From: Volvariella volvacea V23
Lineage: Eukaryota > Basidiomycota > Agaricomycetes > Agaricales > Pluteaceae
DNA: 48,545 nucleotides
Direction of reading: 5' to 3'
Assembly: GCA_000349905.1 (NCBI GenBank)
Contig: KB722757.1
Span: 146,705-195,249, forward strand
Below are positions 9,431 through 21,472 of this stretch, in pieces; position 1 is the stretch's first letter, and each line of letters opens with the position of its first letter. A program made the translations under genes and the position numbers. Under the pieces are notes generated by a model, which saw only the letters and a program-made list of their open reading frames with translations, was not told the origin of the DNA and made no database searches.

Positions 9431-12400
9431 TCATGATCCCTCCCTTTCTTCAACCCCGCCCTCAGCACCAGCTTCAGCATCTGGCCCCGATCCTGATCCG
9501 GGTAACGGTGGAATAGAGTCTGGGGTTTTCCTCTTCAACTTCCCTCTTATCGAGCCCAACAACGCCGACGTTCTCTTTCCCCCGTGCCGCCGTCGTTGAC
9601 TTTGAGTACCCGCCTCGTCTTGATCTCTAACCAAATCTCTAGTGTTGTGTAGTCGCACCTCTGATAGATTGCTCTGCATCCTCCTCATGGCCACGCCATT
9701 CTCCTCCGTCGCAAAGTCGAACCCTCTATGAGTCGATCTAATGCCGGTAGACATATCAGTTCTACTGGCCATTCTCAGGTCTAATGACGTCCTGGAGGCG
9801 GCGACGCTAGTTGGCCCTGCCACTCCAGCTGGGTTGCTCGTCGTAGTTCTCCTCGAGGCAGCAGACGGAGTCCTCTTCAAAGCAGCCAGAGGGCTGTGCT
9901 TTGGAAGATTGTGGCGATACAATTGAGCCTCATACGCAATATCTCTATGGGGTTCCGTTTTCCGGATGTATCGCAAAATTTCGATATCATCTGGTGCAAA
10001 GCTTTGCTTCCATGCTTTGTAGAGGTATCGCGGCGCGAGAGCGAGAAATATTGTGATTGGGAGGGCCAGCCAAAAGTAAGCTGATGGGAAGAGGAAGTGG
10101 TTGTTTCCGTAGACGGGTGTGACAAACCAGCCGGGTGAAATCGTGTTGTAGATAGCCTGATGAAATTGCCGCTTTATCATCTAAACAGATGTGAAAGAGA
10201 GCTACTTACGGTGTAAACCCAAAGTAAAACAGTTCCGACGAGGACGGCGAAGAATACCCACGCAGTCCAAGCAGTGGTATCTAAGCCATTGTAGAAGTTG
10301 GCGGCCATCACAGCCGAGAAAACCATGGTCTACAAAAAGTCAATCAATAGAAGCTATGTGGGGCCTCAACAACACCTACTGTAGAGAATTCATACAAGTT
10401 GATCTGGAACCCATCATTTCGAGCCGACGTAGTGAAATAAGTGTAATTGATAAAGAAGAAAATGATTGTCGACTGTAGAATTGCAACCGATCAGCAAATA
10501 GACGCGATTTCAGGAAACGATGGATAAGCGCTTACCTGGATGACAGCATCGCTCATATAAATTCCGAACAGCTTGAGTCCAAACCATCGGCCATTTCTCC
10601 CGTAATGATAAAGCTCGGGTACGTCCATCAACGTTTGAGCATCTGAAAAATAAACAGTTAGATACGTCATAGCACGCGAGGTCTGAAGTGTGCATACCAA
10701 TAAACCTATCAAAAACACCGATCCCGATAACTGGTGCAATTGTCCAGAAAGCATTCCAGAACAGGAGATAGGTATACTCGAAGACGCTATCGGCGCGGAA
10801 ATACGCGCTCAGCTTGATATGGATACGCAAGCAAGACCAGCACCTACTAGGTTGAACTCCAAGCGGCATAGATTTGGAACCACCACAAGACGCCAATACA
10901 GACTATGTTCTTGTAAAAGAAATTCAAGATCCTAATCACGTCGGCATTAATAACGCATGCACATCACCTCAGCCACGAAGGATACTCACATTGTACCATT
11001 ACGGGCGTAAGACCAGTGACCATGCACAAGTAGCAAGCGCTTCAAGAATCGGAACTATTAACAGGATTGATTGATCATTGATTAGTCTCCTCCCTATGGT
11101 CCTGTAGTCGGATACTTTACCTGAGCAATGGCATAATCTGACGCGTTGACAGCTTGCAATCCTTCTTCACCGTTGATTCCTACACCCACATCGGCAGCCT
11201 GTATGCGCGCCAATCACGTCAACGTTGGCATACATACGCATATGTGAAATAAACCACATGCCTGGATCATACTAACGTCATTCGCACCATCACCGATAGC
11301 CAAGGTCATGGCACCTAGACCATCCTTGACAAGTCTGACCACCAAGGCTTTTTGTAAAGGTGACACTCGACAGCACACTACACCTTCACAAAGCATAGCA
11401 AGCTGTAAAAGAAGGTATTTGTGTTTGTCATCTGCTAAGGCCTGTAAGCAGTTTCGGAATCAGTCCAAATTCTCACGATGGTGCAAGGAGAGACTAAAAG
11501 CAACATACGGTGGTGAGTGCTGTTCCATCAATAACCAATACAAAACCTCCAGGTCTGTCCCCATTCCCGGCACCCACAATGGACGACAACCCCGTATCCA
11601 CTCTCCGCAACGGTATCTCTTCCGCACCCACACCAGTCACATCCGCCTCCTCACCACCACCGTAAGGTGGTGGCATGGGCGAAGCCTGACTGCTACCCCC
11701 ACTACTATTCGAATTGACTCTCTTCGCGCTACGAGAGGTCGCCAAAGCCTCAGCAACGTCTGGGTGATTCAACAGGTTGCTTTCAGGAAAGAACTGGTCG
11801 ATCGCATTTGCCATTTGTTCGTAGACCGGCCGAGTTGTATCGACTGCTTCCAGGCTACTTCCACGGATGACAATGATGTTTGATTCTCGACCGATGAGAT
11901 TGGTGCTGTGTCCAATGGCTAAAACAAGAATGAGGTACAGGAGACGCAAATTGTGCATCCCAACCTACCAATAGCAGTCTCTAATTTATCGCCAGTCGCA
12001 ACCCAAATCTTGATTCCTGCTCGCTTCAGGTCTTCAATGGTCTCTGGGACACCCTCTTGCAATCTGTCTTCAATGGCTGTGGCACCCAGTAACCTCAAGT
12101 CCCTCTCCAGTTCATCCGATACAGCTTCAATTCTGGCTTCTCTACCCTCCAGTGATGTACACGCTTCATAATATCGCGCGTTCCACTCCTGATACTCAGT
12201 CTCTGCAAACCAAATATCAAAACCTCTTCATCGGGAGAGGCGAAAGAGAAAGCAACCAACCTGGGATAATCTTATATGCCAAAGTAAGCGTCCTCAACCC
12301 ACCAGCCGCAAATTCATCCAAATGTCTCCCCGTAACATTCTTCAACTCATCCATCCCACCCCTCAACCTTTCAAAAATAACGTTATCCGCTCCCTTTGTC

Positions 12401-15335
12401 AATAAAAATATCTTCCCCTCCCCACCGCCCTTCCCAAAACTCTCCTCACCCTCCTGCCCTTTTCTGCCCGTACTACTTCTTCCATCCTTCGGAAGCTTCC
12501 TGACAACAACGCTCATCCGCTTCCTCGCGCTCGTAAACTCCAGAATATTCAACAGCTCATACTTTTCCACCTCCGCCACCCCCGTACCAGCTCCGTCGAG
12601 ATCAGGTTTCTGGAGCACCAAAATCTCTCTATCCCTCCCTCTAAACACATACCCCACATCCGCCGCAGCCTGCACAAGCGCCGCCTCATCCGGCGACTGA
12701 GCCTTATACTCCATCGCACCCGTTTCCGGGTCGACACTCGTCAGCACCGTATGACACAGCGCCAAACACGTAAAAAATCCATTCAACGCCCGCGCCCTCG
12801 CAAGCGCCTCTGCATCGCCCATCCGAGCCGGGTCGGAGGCCACAGCAGAGGCATCTTGCAAATCTTGATTGAGGTGGGCATCGCGAAAATGCGCCATGAC
12901 GTTTTGGGCTAGTTTGATTCCTGGAGCGTGGATTACGTCAGGGACTGCGGTTGGATCTGGAAGATGAGTTCTGGCTTGACCTGATGCACTTGCTGTCGGT
13001 GCTTGTGCTTGGGCGGTGGTTGGTGCCGGTGGGTGAGATGGTGGAGGGTATGAGGTAGGCGGGACCCCTGCTCCACCTGCTCCCCCAGAAGCTGTTGAAC
13101 CAACCGCCGTGGAAGATTGAGCACTCGAAGGACGAGGGGCTGGGATGTCCTTCGCCTGCCTAGTCGTTAAATCCTCAGGAGGGACCGCAAGAGGCTTGAC
13201 GAGCTCCTGCTCTTCCGTGTCCATATCAGGGTCACCACTGTAAACCTTTCCTCCAATCGAGCATTGTCGGAATATCATCGAGTTCTGTTACAAAGGACGG
13301 AGATGAAGCCGTTGAGTTGCATATACCAAACGAACAAATATACACATATGTCTAAAAAATACCCACCTGTGTGAGCGTACCCGTCTTGTCCGAAAAGATG
13401 TACTCAATCTGTCCCAAATCATCGGACAAATTCCAACTCCTAGCCAGAGTTGGTTGACCTGTCTTCTCATACACCATGAACGAGTCAAAGTATATGAACG
13501 CGGCTTGACATGTTCGAACGAATTCGATGGATATGTATAACGAAATTGGTACGATGTTCTGGAATCTGTTATAGAGTATGAGGTTAGAGGAGAAAGTACA
13601 GGGACAACGCGAAGCATAAGCATACGTGATGAGAGCAAAGGCCCAAGTTACGAGACCGTTGATAGATGGGTTGTCGTCGGGTTGGTTGTCTCCGTATAGC
13701 CATAGAGCCCCTCGGGGGTAATACCGATGTTCCAAAACCGAATCAACAATCGCGCATACAACCGCCATAACAGCCAAAATGATGAGATTAATGAACCTAT
13801 ATCCCACAAGAACATTAGCCAGCAACACAAAGGACAAAAAACCACGAAAACACCCACACTTGAGGATTCATCTGTCTCTCCACCTTGCTCCTCTTACTTG
13901 GCGTACCGCCCGAATTCATCACAATCTTCGTGTCCTCTCCCGTAAACATCACAACCCCAATCACCCACTCCGTGTTCCTCAACACCGTTCCTCTCAACAA
14001 CACCATCTGCATATCCACCGGAAACTTCTCTTCCTCAGCCTCAATAGTCGCATTCATCTTATACATATTCACATCCGGTCTGTCGCACTCGATCCTAAAC
14101 CTGTTCAATTTACTCGCACAATGCGCTGCGCTCCTCAGATGCGTCAGTGCACCAGACGCGTTTCGGGATTTGAGGTTGGTTTCTCCGTCTAGGTTTTTGG
14201 TTTCGACAAATGCGACGTTTTCGTCTTCGGACGTTGAGCAAATGAGTACGTCGGCCGGGATGGCTTCGTTGTTGAGGATTTTGACAAAGTCGCCAACGCG
14301 GACGTCTTCCCAGAGGGTCTTTTTCCAGTGGGGCCTAGTGGGATGTGTTGTCCCGAACATATGTGGCAGGTGTGGATGCGGCAGGTGTGGACGAGGGAGG
14401 TGCAAGTGCCCGTAACCTTGGGGTTGCGCATGAGATGGTAATTGTTCCTCGACAGAGGGCCTCTGAACGTCTTCTTCATCATACTCGACATCCTCGTCTT
14501 GTAGTATCGTAGGTGTCGTAACTCCTTCCAAACCTTCCCCGGGTTTATCACCAGGCTGTTGCGTAACTGCTTTGGCCTTCTTCCCCTTCTTTCTGTTCAC
14601 AATCCCTCTCACAAACGTCTTCTTCTTATCCTGCATCGCATTTGGATTGACCCAACCCCCGCCAGCGAGCACCCTAACCGTTGAATGGTTAACCCTCGAG
14701 TCCGACTGATGTCTCTTCACATCTTCATAACCATCCTTGAGTCCCGTGATCGCTAAGACGACAAGAAGCGGCAGAAGCACAAGCCCAGGCGAGATGGTTG
14801 AGAACTTGTTGAAAAACTGGAGGATGGCGATGGCGAGGAAGAATCTGGTTACAAGGGAGAAGACGAATTAGGTTAGTATTGTTCGGAGGCAAAGCCAAAT
14901 GGATAATTGAGCAACGGAGGTCAAATATGATGTCATGAGGTACGCCAAGTAATTGCAAGTCCTCGAAAAATGAAGGGGGAAGTAGGACAGGAGAGGTAAA
15001 GGTTAAGGACGAAGGCTGCAATACACTCACACATTCGCAATCCTCCTAAACTGCTCCAACAAATTCCTCGGTACAAAAGTGATAATCGTATACTTGCTCG
15101 TTATAACCTGATTAGTCGCATACACATGTTCAGGCTTGACTCTTCCTTTATGATCGAGGTATTCGTTCGATAAATCTTGATTGACGTATACAGTCCGTTT
15201 GGGCCCCGGCTCCTTTTTGCGCACGAAGAGGTCCTCGACGTTGAATGCGGCCAGTTTGGAGTACCACGCTGCTAATCGGGATTTAGCTCCTCCTGGATGG
15301 GGGTAATGGGGATATGCGGTCGTTTTCTTGGTCAT
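9431..15335 (-). CDS. P4-type ATPase, Dnf1/Dnf2-like phospholipid flippase (paralog 2)
   Basis: This is the paralog of flippase 1, read on the minus strand as 16 exons (15335-15031, 14844-13858, 13796-13626, 13565-13367, 13284-12261, 12202-11969, 11918-11509, 11441-11262, 11198-11121, 11054-10990, 10931-10848, 10786-10698, 10642-10536, 10472-10380, 10329-10210, 10156-9431). They sum to 1624 codons (1623 aa). Motifs seen are [18 protein letters not shown] (D547), [16 protein letters not shown] (966-973) and [11 protein letters not shown] (1160-1170). Many exons have exactly the same length as in flippase 1. It is about 210 residues longer than flippase 1, through a His/Pro-rich linker before [12 protein letters not shown], a Pro/Ala/Ser-rich insert after the DKTGT exon and a longer C-terminal tail. 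The role is inferred from family: cytosol-directed phospholipid transport. Confidence 0.95.
11199..11261 (-). other. GC-AG intron in flippase 2 (MIQ|AADVG)
   Basis: On the minus strand ATG ATC CAG is followed by GCATGT, and the next exon begins GCT GCC GAT GTG GGT after ...ATACAG. No GT donor gives an open frame through the conserved AADVGVG. The position matches the GC-AG intron at 3772-3827 of flippase 1. Confidence 0.85.
14355..14400 (-). repeat. Degenerate 15-bp minisatellite inside flippase 2
   Basis: About three 15-bp units, seen on the plus strand as GGCAGGTGTGGATGC, GGCAGGTGTGGACGA and GGGAGGTGCAAGTGC. On the minus strand they encode the His/Leu/Pro-rich run around [13 protein letters not shown] in the cytosolic actuator-domain linker. 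Flippase 1 lacks it. Confidence 0.7.
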
Positions 15336-16849
15336 TTCGCGTGTACGTGAATGTTGGAAGGTGTTACGAAGATGTGTAGTGAGTGGAATACGGGTGGAGA
15401 TGCACGCGCAGGCGTGAGGTTGAACTGAGCGTCAGGAACCCTTCTCTCCACCAGGAATTCGAACAACGAAGACGTGGGTTCAATGCAGAACCGACCTGCT
15501 TCGTTGATGGCGAAGAACGAAGAGCAGGAAGGGGGTCGTTGGTCGTTGGAGTGTATGCGCGAAACTGTCTCGTACCCTCGTCCGTCGTGTGATGCGTGCC
15601 GTTCCGTGCCGGTGCGGTAGAAGAATGCACTCGTAGGTATGATGTGCACTTATCCACCTAGCTCCTTTCTCTCGTCCAAACCCTGTCTGACAGCCCTTAT
15701 GCTCACACTCACACACAAGGGCAGAGGGCACGACTCAACCGGACGTCCGGGGGTGGGGGTAAGAAGCGAAGGAGGAGTTGGGATTTGGCCCAGGGATCGG
15801 GAGATGCGGTAAGCTGTTTGGCGTGAAGGTGAGACTTTTCGACTTGCACGCGGGCTCGCGCGTCGGCGGTGTTTCGACTCGGGTTGGACGAAGGACCTAT
15901 CAATCACACAAATACGCTGCTTCTCGTCAATGCCAGTAGCCCAAAGAATAGATCATGACAATACTGAACCTCGAGACGTACACAGGCCCAGGCAGTATGA
16001 TAGACGGAACAGAGAGCAGCCCAAGGCGAGCACTCGAATATATACACAAGAAGTGAATAATAAGCAACTGGGCGAGTGGAAAGCAGATAAGCAATCAAGC
16101 GGCCATAACGGTAAAATGACCAGTCTTGGACCCTCGATAATGGCAAGTGGTGGCGCCGGAGGCTGAGCAACGCAACAGGCTCGGTGTGCTAAATTAGCTG
16201 ACGCGATCCGGCCAAGCGATGACATAACCCCATCACGCTGAGATCCGTCGTCCATTCGAAGCGCTCGACGATGTCTTCTTGTAGCCTCTGTAGAGCTGGC
16301 CATCTCGGCGAACGAGGCAGACAAACAGCACCGGGTATGGCTTTATCTCCAGCACACTGCGATGCTGCCACGCAACGTTACTAGCATCTGCGGTGTCAGA
16401 CGCAGCTCATCAATCAATCTTACGTTCGTCCTCCGAGGTTGTCCTTCTCTGATCATGTATAATACCAATACCATATGCTCAAGAACGCGCAATAGAGCGG
16501 AGATCACGTTCACTAGACTGGAATAAGGAGACCAAAAACAATGAAAGAAATAAAGGAAAACGAGCGTAATGAGACGTAGAGGTATTTCCAAGAAACGAAG
16601 GGAAGGGAAGGCTGCGTGAGGGACGAGGACGGGTAGGGAAGGAACATCCGTGGACTTGATGATTCAAGTTCAAGAAGCTGATATTAGGCAAAAGTTCCGT
16701 GCCAATTAAAAGGTATACCAAAGATTGAAAAGAGTTTATAGTGGGGGAAAGGATGAGGGGGTATATCGTATTCATCCAAGGACCTAAAATGTGGCCTATA
16801 AGCACATCGCTTGCATTTTGTGACAATCCACGTACCCAACACCAGCAAT
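15336..16849. other. Intergenic region, promoter of flippase 2 and 3' flank of the septin
   Basis: About 1.5 kb upstream of the flippase 2 start and downstream of the septin stop, both on the minus strand. Short open frames occur on both strands but none has domain content, paired splice sites or a paralog in the window. No gene is supported. Confidence 0.55.
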
Positions 16850-18543
16850 CTACTGACGATCTGTAGGTGGGCGCTGAGATACACCTTCCTTCAAAGCCAA
16901 AAGCTGCTTCGAGCGGAAAGCTTCGTAGTGAATTTGAGCAGTAGTCTCAATCAGATCTTGCAGATGTGTCCTGCACGCAAATGGTTGGTAAGCCGGCAAC
17001 TCGACGAAAAAAGGGGGTAGGACAGTACCTGAGCAAAAAGTTCCTCAGATGCATAAACTCGCAGTGGTTCGAATCCTCCACATTCACGACTCCCCAACGG
17101 TTCTTGCGACCTCGAACAGACTTGCCATCAATGATGACATTGTTCTCTGATCCAACAATGGCGAAGGGAATGATAGCCTAGACAAAGACTATCAACGCAA
17201 TGAACCAGACACAAAGAACGGATACTCACCCTGATGGTCTCGTTGAGCTGAACCTCCTCCTCATCGTCCTCATCCGTATCAAAAGGATACAAACGAATGT
17301 TATGGTAAACCAACTCTTCCCGAATCTTAGCCTTGAATCTCTCTCGTTCCTCAATAGTCAAGCTATCCGATTTTGCAATAACCGGTACAACATTGACAAC
17401 CTCGCTCAACTTCTTCATCACAATAACGTCAATGGGCCTCAATGCGTGTCCAGTAGGGTTGATGAAGTACAAGCAGCAGTGGATTCGAGTATCCTGAATG
17501 TAGCGATCACGCATAGCTGTCAATTCCTTGCGGAGGTATGCGCTGTGTTGGTCCTTGATATACTTGATGATTGGGTCCCAGCTGAAGAGATAATAAAGGC
17601 CGGTCAGGACTGCAGGCATGATGAAAGCAGACAGGACACACCAGTTCTCGTTATTGATTTGATCGCCATATCCAGGTGTATCAACGATGTTCAACCTCAG
17701 CTTGACACCATTCTCAACGATAACTGCATTCCATTACACAATATCCACGAAGAAGCGCATCGCACGGCAACCAGAAGCAAAGGCATACGTAACGAGAACC
17801 GCACGAGAAAGGGCGACCCGCAAAGCAAGCAGAAAGGATAAAACACGAAAGACGGTGCAACTCAACACTCCAGCATTAGGGAAAACGAGTAGAAAAAGGA
17901 CACACCATGAGAAACGGCCTGGATCTCAGTTGTCTGCCTGACTGGCTCATCAGCCGCAAATCGACCTTTCGAATCAATGAGATGCGAAGCGAAAATGGTG
18001 TTAATCAATGTTGATTTTCCCAATCCGGTTTGGCCTTTGTCGCGTTAATCCCAACAGATGAGGGAATCCAAAAGAGGAGATGGAGTATGTTAGTTACGCG
18101 TTTACCCGGGTAAGCAGAAATAAAATGGGGCAAGAGAGGAGGTAGAAATAAGGAAAACTGAAAATTCGAGATAGTAGGAGTAAACTGTAGCGAGATGGGC
18201 AAGCAGTCCTCCCCAATCCACGTCACAACCACAAATCATCCCACTTTCAATCATCCACTCGCAGCCCCATCCAACCACCAAAAAAGGCGCATATATGCGC
18301 GCCGTCATACTACAACAGACAGTCACAGCTCGTCCTACCCAGCCCATCCAAAACGACAAAATGCACAACCAAAATGCAAAGAAAACCCCCACACCAAAAC
18401 TCACCAACAAGGATAACATTAAACTGGAACCCCCTCTTCAACAACTTGTGTTCAATTTGTTGCGTGATGGAGTCAAATCCAACATAAGAGTCCGCTCTAA
18501 TCTCCTCAACAGGAATCGAAGACGCAGTTGCTGCAACCGACAT
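16850..18543 (-). CDS. CDC10: Septin, Cdc10 class
   Basis: This is a GTP-binding septin that by family polymerises into hetero-oligomeric filaments at septa, bud necks and hyphal growth sites. Six exons (18543-18405, 18034-17906, 17723-17642, 17581-17230, 17177-17029, 16970-16850) sum to 324 codons. The 323-aa product is about the length of yeast Cdc10. Motifs are the polybasic/N-terminal entry SYVGFDSITQQIEHKLLKRG, P-loop GQTGLGKST (47-55), DTPG (104-107), AKSD (186-189) and the septin-unique end NRWGVVNVED...THLQDLIETT. The protein ends soon after LLALKEGVSQ with no C-terminal coiled coil, which is the Cdc10-class feature. The start is the ATG at 18543. Intron 1 (369 bp) splits the P-loop glycine codon and is far longer than the other introns. 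CDC10 is assigned by family resemblance. Confidence 0.94.
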
Positions 18544-19602
18544 TGTGTTTTCCGTTTCTATTTTTTTAACTGGGTATGCTGACAAGAGGAGAAGGAAAGA
18601 AGGAGAGGAGACTGGGGGTAAAGTGAGGTAAAGTTGGTATTAGCGAGGGTCGCAGAGGGTAAGGGAAAAGGGAGGGAGGAGCTGGTAACCACTGGTCGTG
18701 CGGTTGGTGATTTGAACTCGTCCTTTGCATTTTTGGCTTCGGAGCCAAATAGGTGTACACAATAAGTGGCGCCACCTGCGTCGAGCGAGCCCAGGCAGAG
18801 GCCTGAAGAAGCGTCTCCCGAAAGACTTCTGCAATGAGTAGCGTGTGGCTAAGGACGTGTAGCAGTGTTTACAAACGCGCAACGTATGGATATATCATTG
18901 TATGTATAGCAACAAATTCCAAGGATCTTGATACAATTTCTTTTCGACAACTTCTACACTTTCAGTCCTTCTATTCTTCTAACCAAACCCAAAACACCAA
19001 CACCCACCACCCGCCAAATCTCGAATGATTCTAAAGAGGAGAAGAAACGAAAGTGAAAAAGACGCGCACCCCGTCACGCCAGGCTAGGGGACGAGGCGGC
19101 TAACGAAAAGGGAAATACAATGAATGAAAGAGCGAAACATGCAAAACCGTGGAGCAGATGAGCAAACAACAAGATGAAAGCAAAGCAAGTGTGAAAGCAG
19201 ACGAAGACTCGAAGAAGGCAAAATTATCGACACCCTAGTTGCGAAATGCTTCAAGAATCCGAGGAACAGCGAGCGCAATGCATCGAACCGAGTTTTGAAC
19301 GGCTAAAGCGTGGGAACTGAGGAAAAGAAACTCGGTGTTGCATGGGTTCCCGTTCCACGTCATCACTTTGCATCTGGTGGCATCGACAGGGGTGAGATTC
19401 GACGGCTTTCTCATGTGTGAGCCTTCTCCCGTTTTGTTCTTGTGTGCATTGCTTGTCATCATCAGAGGACCGTTCCCAGCCTGGTTCGTGTGAAATTTGG
19501 ATATGCGTTGTATATTGAAGCGCGAGATTGAAGAAACGGTAGCGAGAAAAGAGAAGAGAGCAAGGATGATTAGTACTCCATAATAATTATACTTCGATAA
19601 CA
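18544..19602. other. Intergenic region upstream of the septin
   Basis: About 1.06 kb between the Aha1 stop and the septin start, both on the minus strand. It holds the septin promoter (pyrimidine-rich on the coding strand near 18580-18660) and the Aha1 3' flank. Apart from the doubtful frame at 19235-19603 no gene is supported. Confidence 0.55.
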
Positions 19603-19603
19603 T
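19235..19603 (-). other. Doubtful 122-aa frame overlapping the Aha1 stop
   Basis: The Aha1 stop TAA and an ATG share one base (TAATG). The frame beginning there runs 122 codons and starts with a hydrophobic stretch (GVLIILALFSFLATV). The rest is low in recognisable content. Most likely it is a chance open frame in the Aha1 3' UTR. A downstream cistron would be unusual in fungi. I do not claim it as a gene. Confidence 0.15.
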
Positions 19604-21068
19604 TACTTGGGAGGGGGGATTGGTGAAGACGATAAATAAGGAACCGCAAATGCAGCGGCAAGCACCAGAGATGCAATTAATATAGCGGGAAGATATGATG
19701 AAGATGATGATGGAGGGGGTGGTGCGGTGCCATTCTTGGATTTGGGTTTTGTAGATTCGGGATTGTATGAAGAGGAATGGACAGGTTCGACAGGAAGTAA
19801 ATATGCGTACCCGATGGATTTAAACCCGTGAACACTAGGAGATGCGAGTCAACGCCCGTTCAAGTGATGAAAGATGTAAATGAACATACTAGTAGCCCTC
19901 TAGGTTGCGTTTAATCTCATCTTGCGAACCAATCGGTACATTGGAGAGAGAGAAGGTAATTTTAGTTGAGTCGGTGGATTGATCAAATGTAGTTGTAAGG
20001 GTAGCAACATGACCTGAGGACGATTTGTAGGTCAACGTTCAGCATAGGTTGCAAGTCTCTAACCTTGTGGCCACGTAGGGCTGTTCAAAAGCCAAGTTTG
20101 AACTACTTCGGTGTGAGGTGTCAGGGAGATATATTTGCCTGTCACGTTGCCATTGAACAAAGAGTACTCTCCCTCAGGTCTAGGATCAGACTAGTACGAA
20201 CAAGTCAGACGCGCCACCACAGTAGAAATGCAGTCGTCATACCTTTGCAGGTGCACGGGTCCATGCATAAATATCTCTTTCGGTTGTAAGGGTGTTGTAC
20301 AATTGTTCTGCAGAAGCTTGGAAAGTCGCCTCTACCACCACAGTAGTCGTATTGACAGCCTTTTTCTTCTCCTCAACCTTTGCGGCGGGTGCAGCAGCGC
20401 CAGCCTTGAAAGCCGCCGAAGTTGCAGCGGAACCGTTGCTAGGAGCAGGTGTGCTGGTACGACTAGGTTCCGCACTAACATAGATGTCCTTGCCGTGTGT
20501 ATCGACGAGGGCTGTTGGGAACTCCGCTAGTTTGGCTTCGAGGACAGCGGGGAGTTTCGATTTGGCTAGCTGATAAACAGCATTGACCTCGGCCGATGTG
20601 GCGGTTTGAAGTCTCCATTCATACTAGACAAGAAGGGTTGGTATTTATTAAGCGCACGTTCAGAGCAAGAGAGGCGCGGGATAATACCTGATAGTCCGAC
20701 AGATGGTCCACTGTAATCTCATGCGAAACCTCAGGCAATGTCAAACTTCCTTTCACATCCTCTCCGCCAGCTGTCTTGCCTGTCCAACCAATGACAACTT
20801 TACAATCGAAGATAGTAATCAACCTGGGGGCATGCATCTTAAGTACCCTGCGGTACACGTCACCCCAGTCTAGGACGACCTACTTTGACTTCCGTTGGCC
20901 AAGTTCGACGTCGCCGTCAACTTCCCTAACTTCATCGATAGAGACTGTCTCTCCACTATCACCAGATACGCTCAAAGTAACTAGCTCCTTCTCGAACCAT
21001 TCCTTGGCCCATTTTGTGACGTTTTTGTTTTTCCAATGCCAATTTGCGGTAGAGGGAGGAAGTGCCAT
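19603..21068 (-). CDS. AHA1: Aha1-type Hsp90 ATPase activator with C-terminal membrane segment
   Basis: This is a co-chaperone that by family binds Hsp90 and stimulates its ATPase. Six exons (21068-20884, 20823-20688, 20623-20243, 20190-20064, 20013-19890, 19834-19603) sum to 395 codons (394 aa). The N-terminal Aha1 domain begins MALPPSTANWHWKNKNVTKW and contains LITIFDCKVVIGWTG. An Ala/Ser/Pro linker (SRTSTPAPSNGSAATSAA) leads to the AHSA1/START-like domain: VEATFQASAEQLYNTLTTE, the linked exons RAPA(K) and SDPRPEGEYSLFNGN, then TPHTEVVQTWLLNSPTWPQG. The usual end YVHGFKSIG is followed in the same exon by about 67 extra residues: a Pro/Ser/Lys-rich stretch, then a hydrophobic segment at 365-385 (LPAILIASLVLAAAFAVPYL) and nine residues before TAA. 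Yeast Aha1 is about 350 aa and soluble. A tail anchor is inferred. The opposite possibility is an unrecognised intron at GTACGC near 19811. Confidence 0.92.
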
Positions 21069-21472
21069 AGATCTAGCGGCGGCGGCCAATTGAAAGAACT
21101 AGACGAAGTTTAAGGAGGATGAGATTGGAAGATGAAGCCGAAGCGAGAGCGAAAGTGCAAAGCTGTCGTTAAAGTTTATTTGTTTATTTGTTCTTCGTGG
21201 CTTACCCCAGCACTGCTTCTACAAGGTTCCAGCTCTTTCGCCATCTTTTCCTTCTATGGTGTTGTCTATTCGCTGCACTTCAATCAGTAAGTAGCTGTTA
21301 GCGAACTCAGTGAATGACGTTGTATGAACGCAGCGCTCGTCGTTGTCGCCGTCGCGCCCGCTCAAATCTGCCAGTGGGCACCGGACTAAAGAACCAATGC
21401 TCGGATTTCATGGCGCCTCGATCAATCCAGGATTCCTAATAACTCACTTTCTGTGTCTTCAGGAGTACACTA
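21069..21472. other. Divergent promoter region
   Basis: About 400 bp between the divergent Aha1 (minus) and F-box-like (plus) starts. It should contain both promoters and 5' UTRs. No element stands out clearly. Confidence 0.55.

Noticed and set aside
13885..14415. A 176-codon plus-strand frame within flippase 2
   Set aside because: Antisense to the well supported flippase exon 2.
17065..17075. GGTTCGAATCC-type sequence resembling a tRNA B box
   Set aside because: It lies inside septin exon 5, encoding EDSNHC on the minus strand. There is no tRNA A box, anticodon stem or acceptor stem around it.
18700..18780. Possible tRNA on the minus strand (GAGTTCAAATC and a nearby hairpin)
   Set aside because: The T-arm does not pair and no cloverleaf can be drawn. 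The hairpin loop is not a 7-nt anticodon loop.
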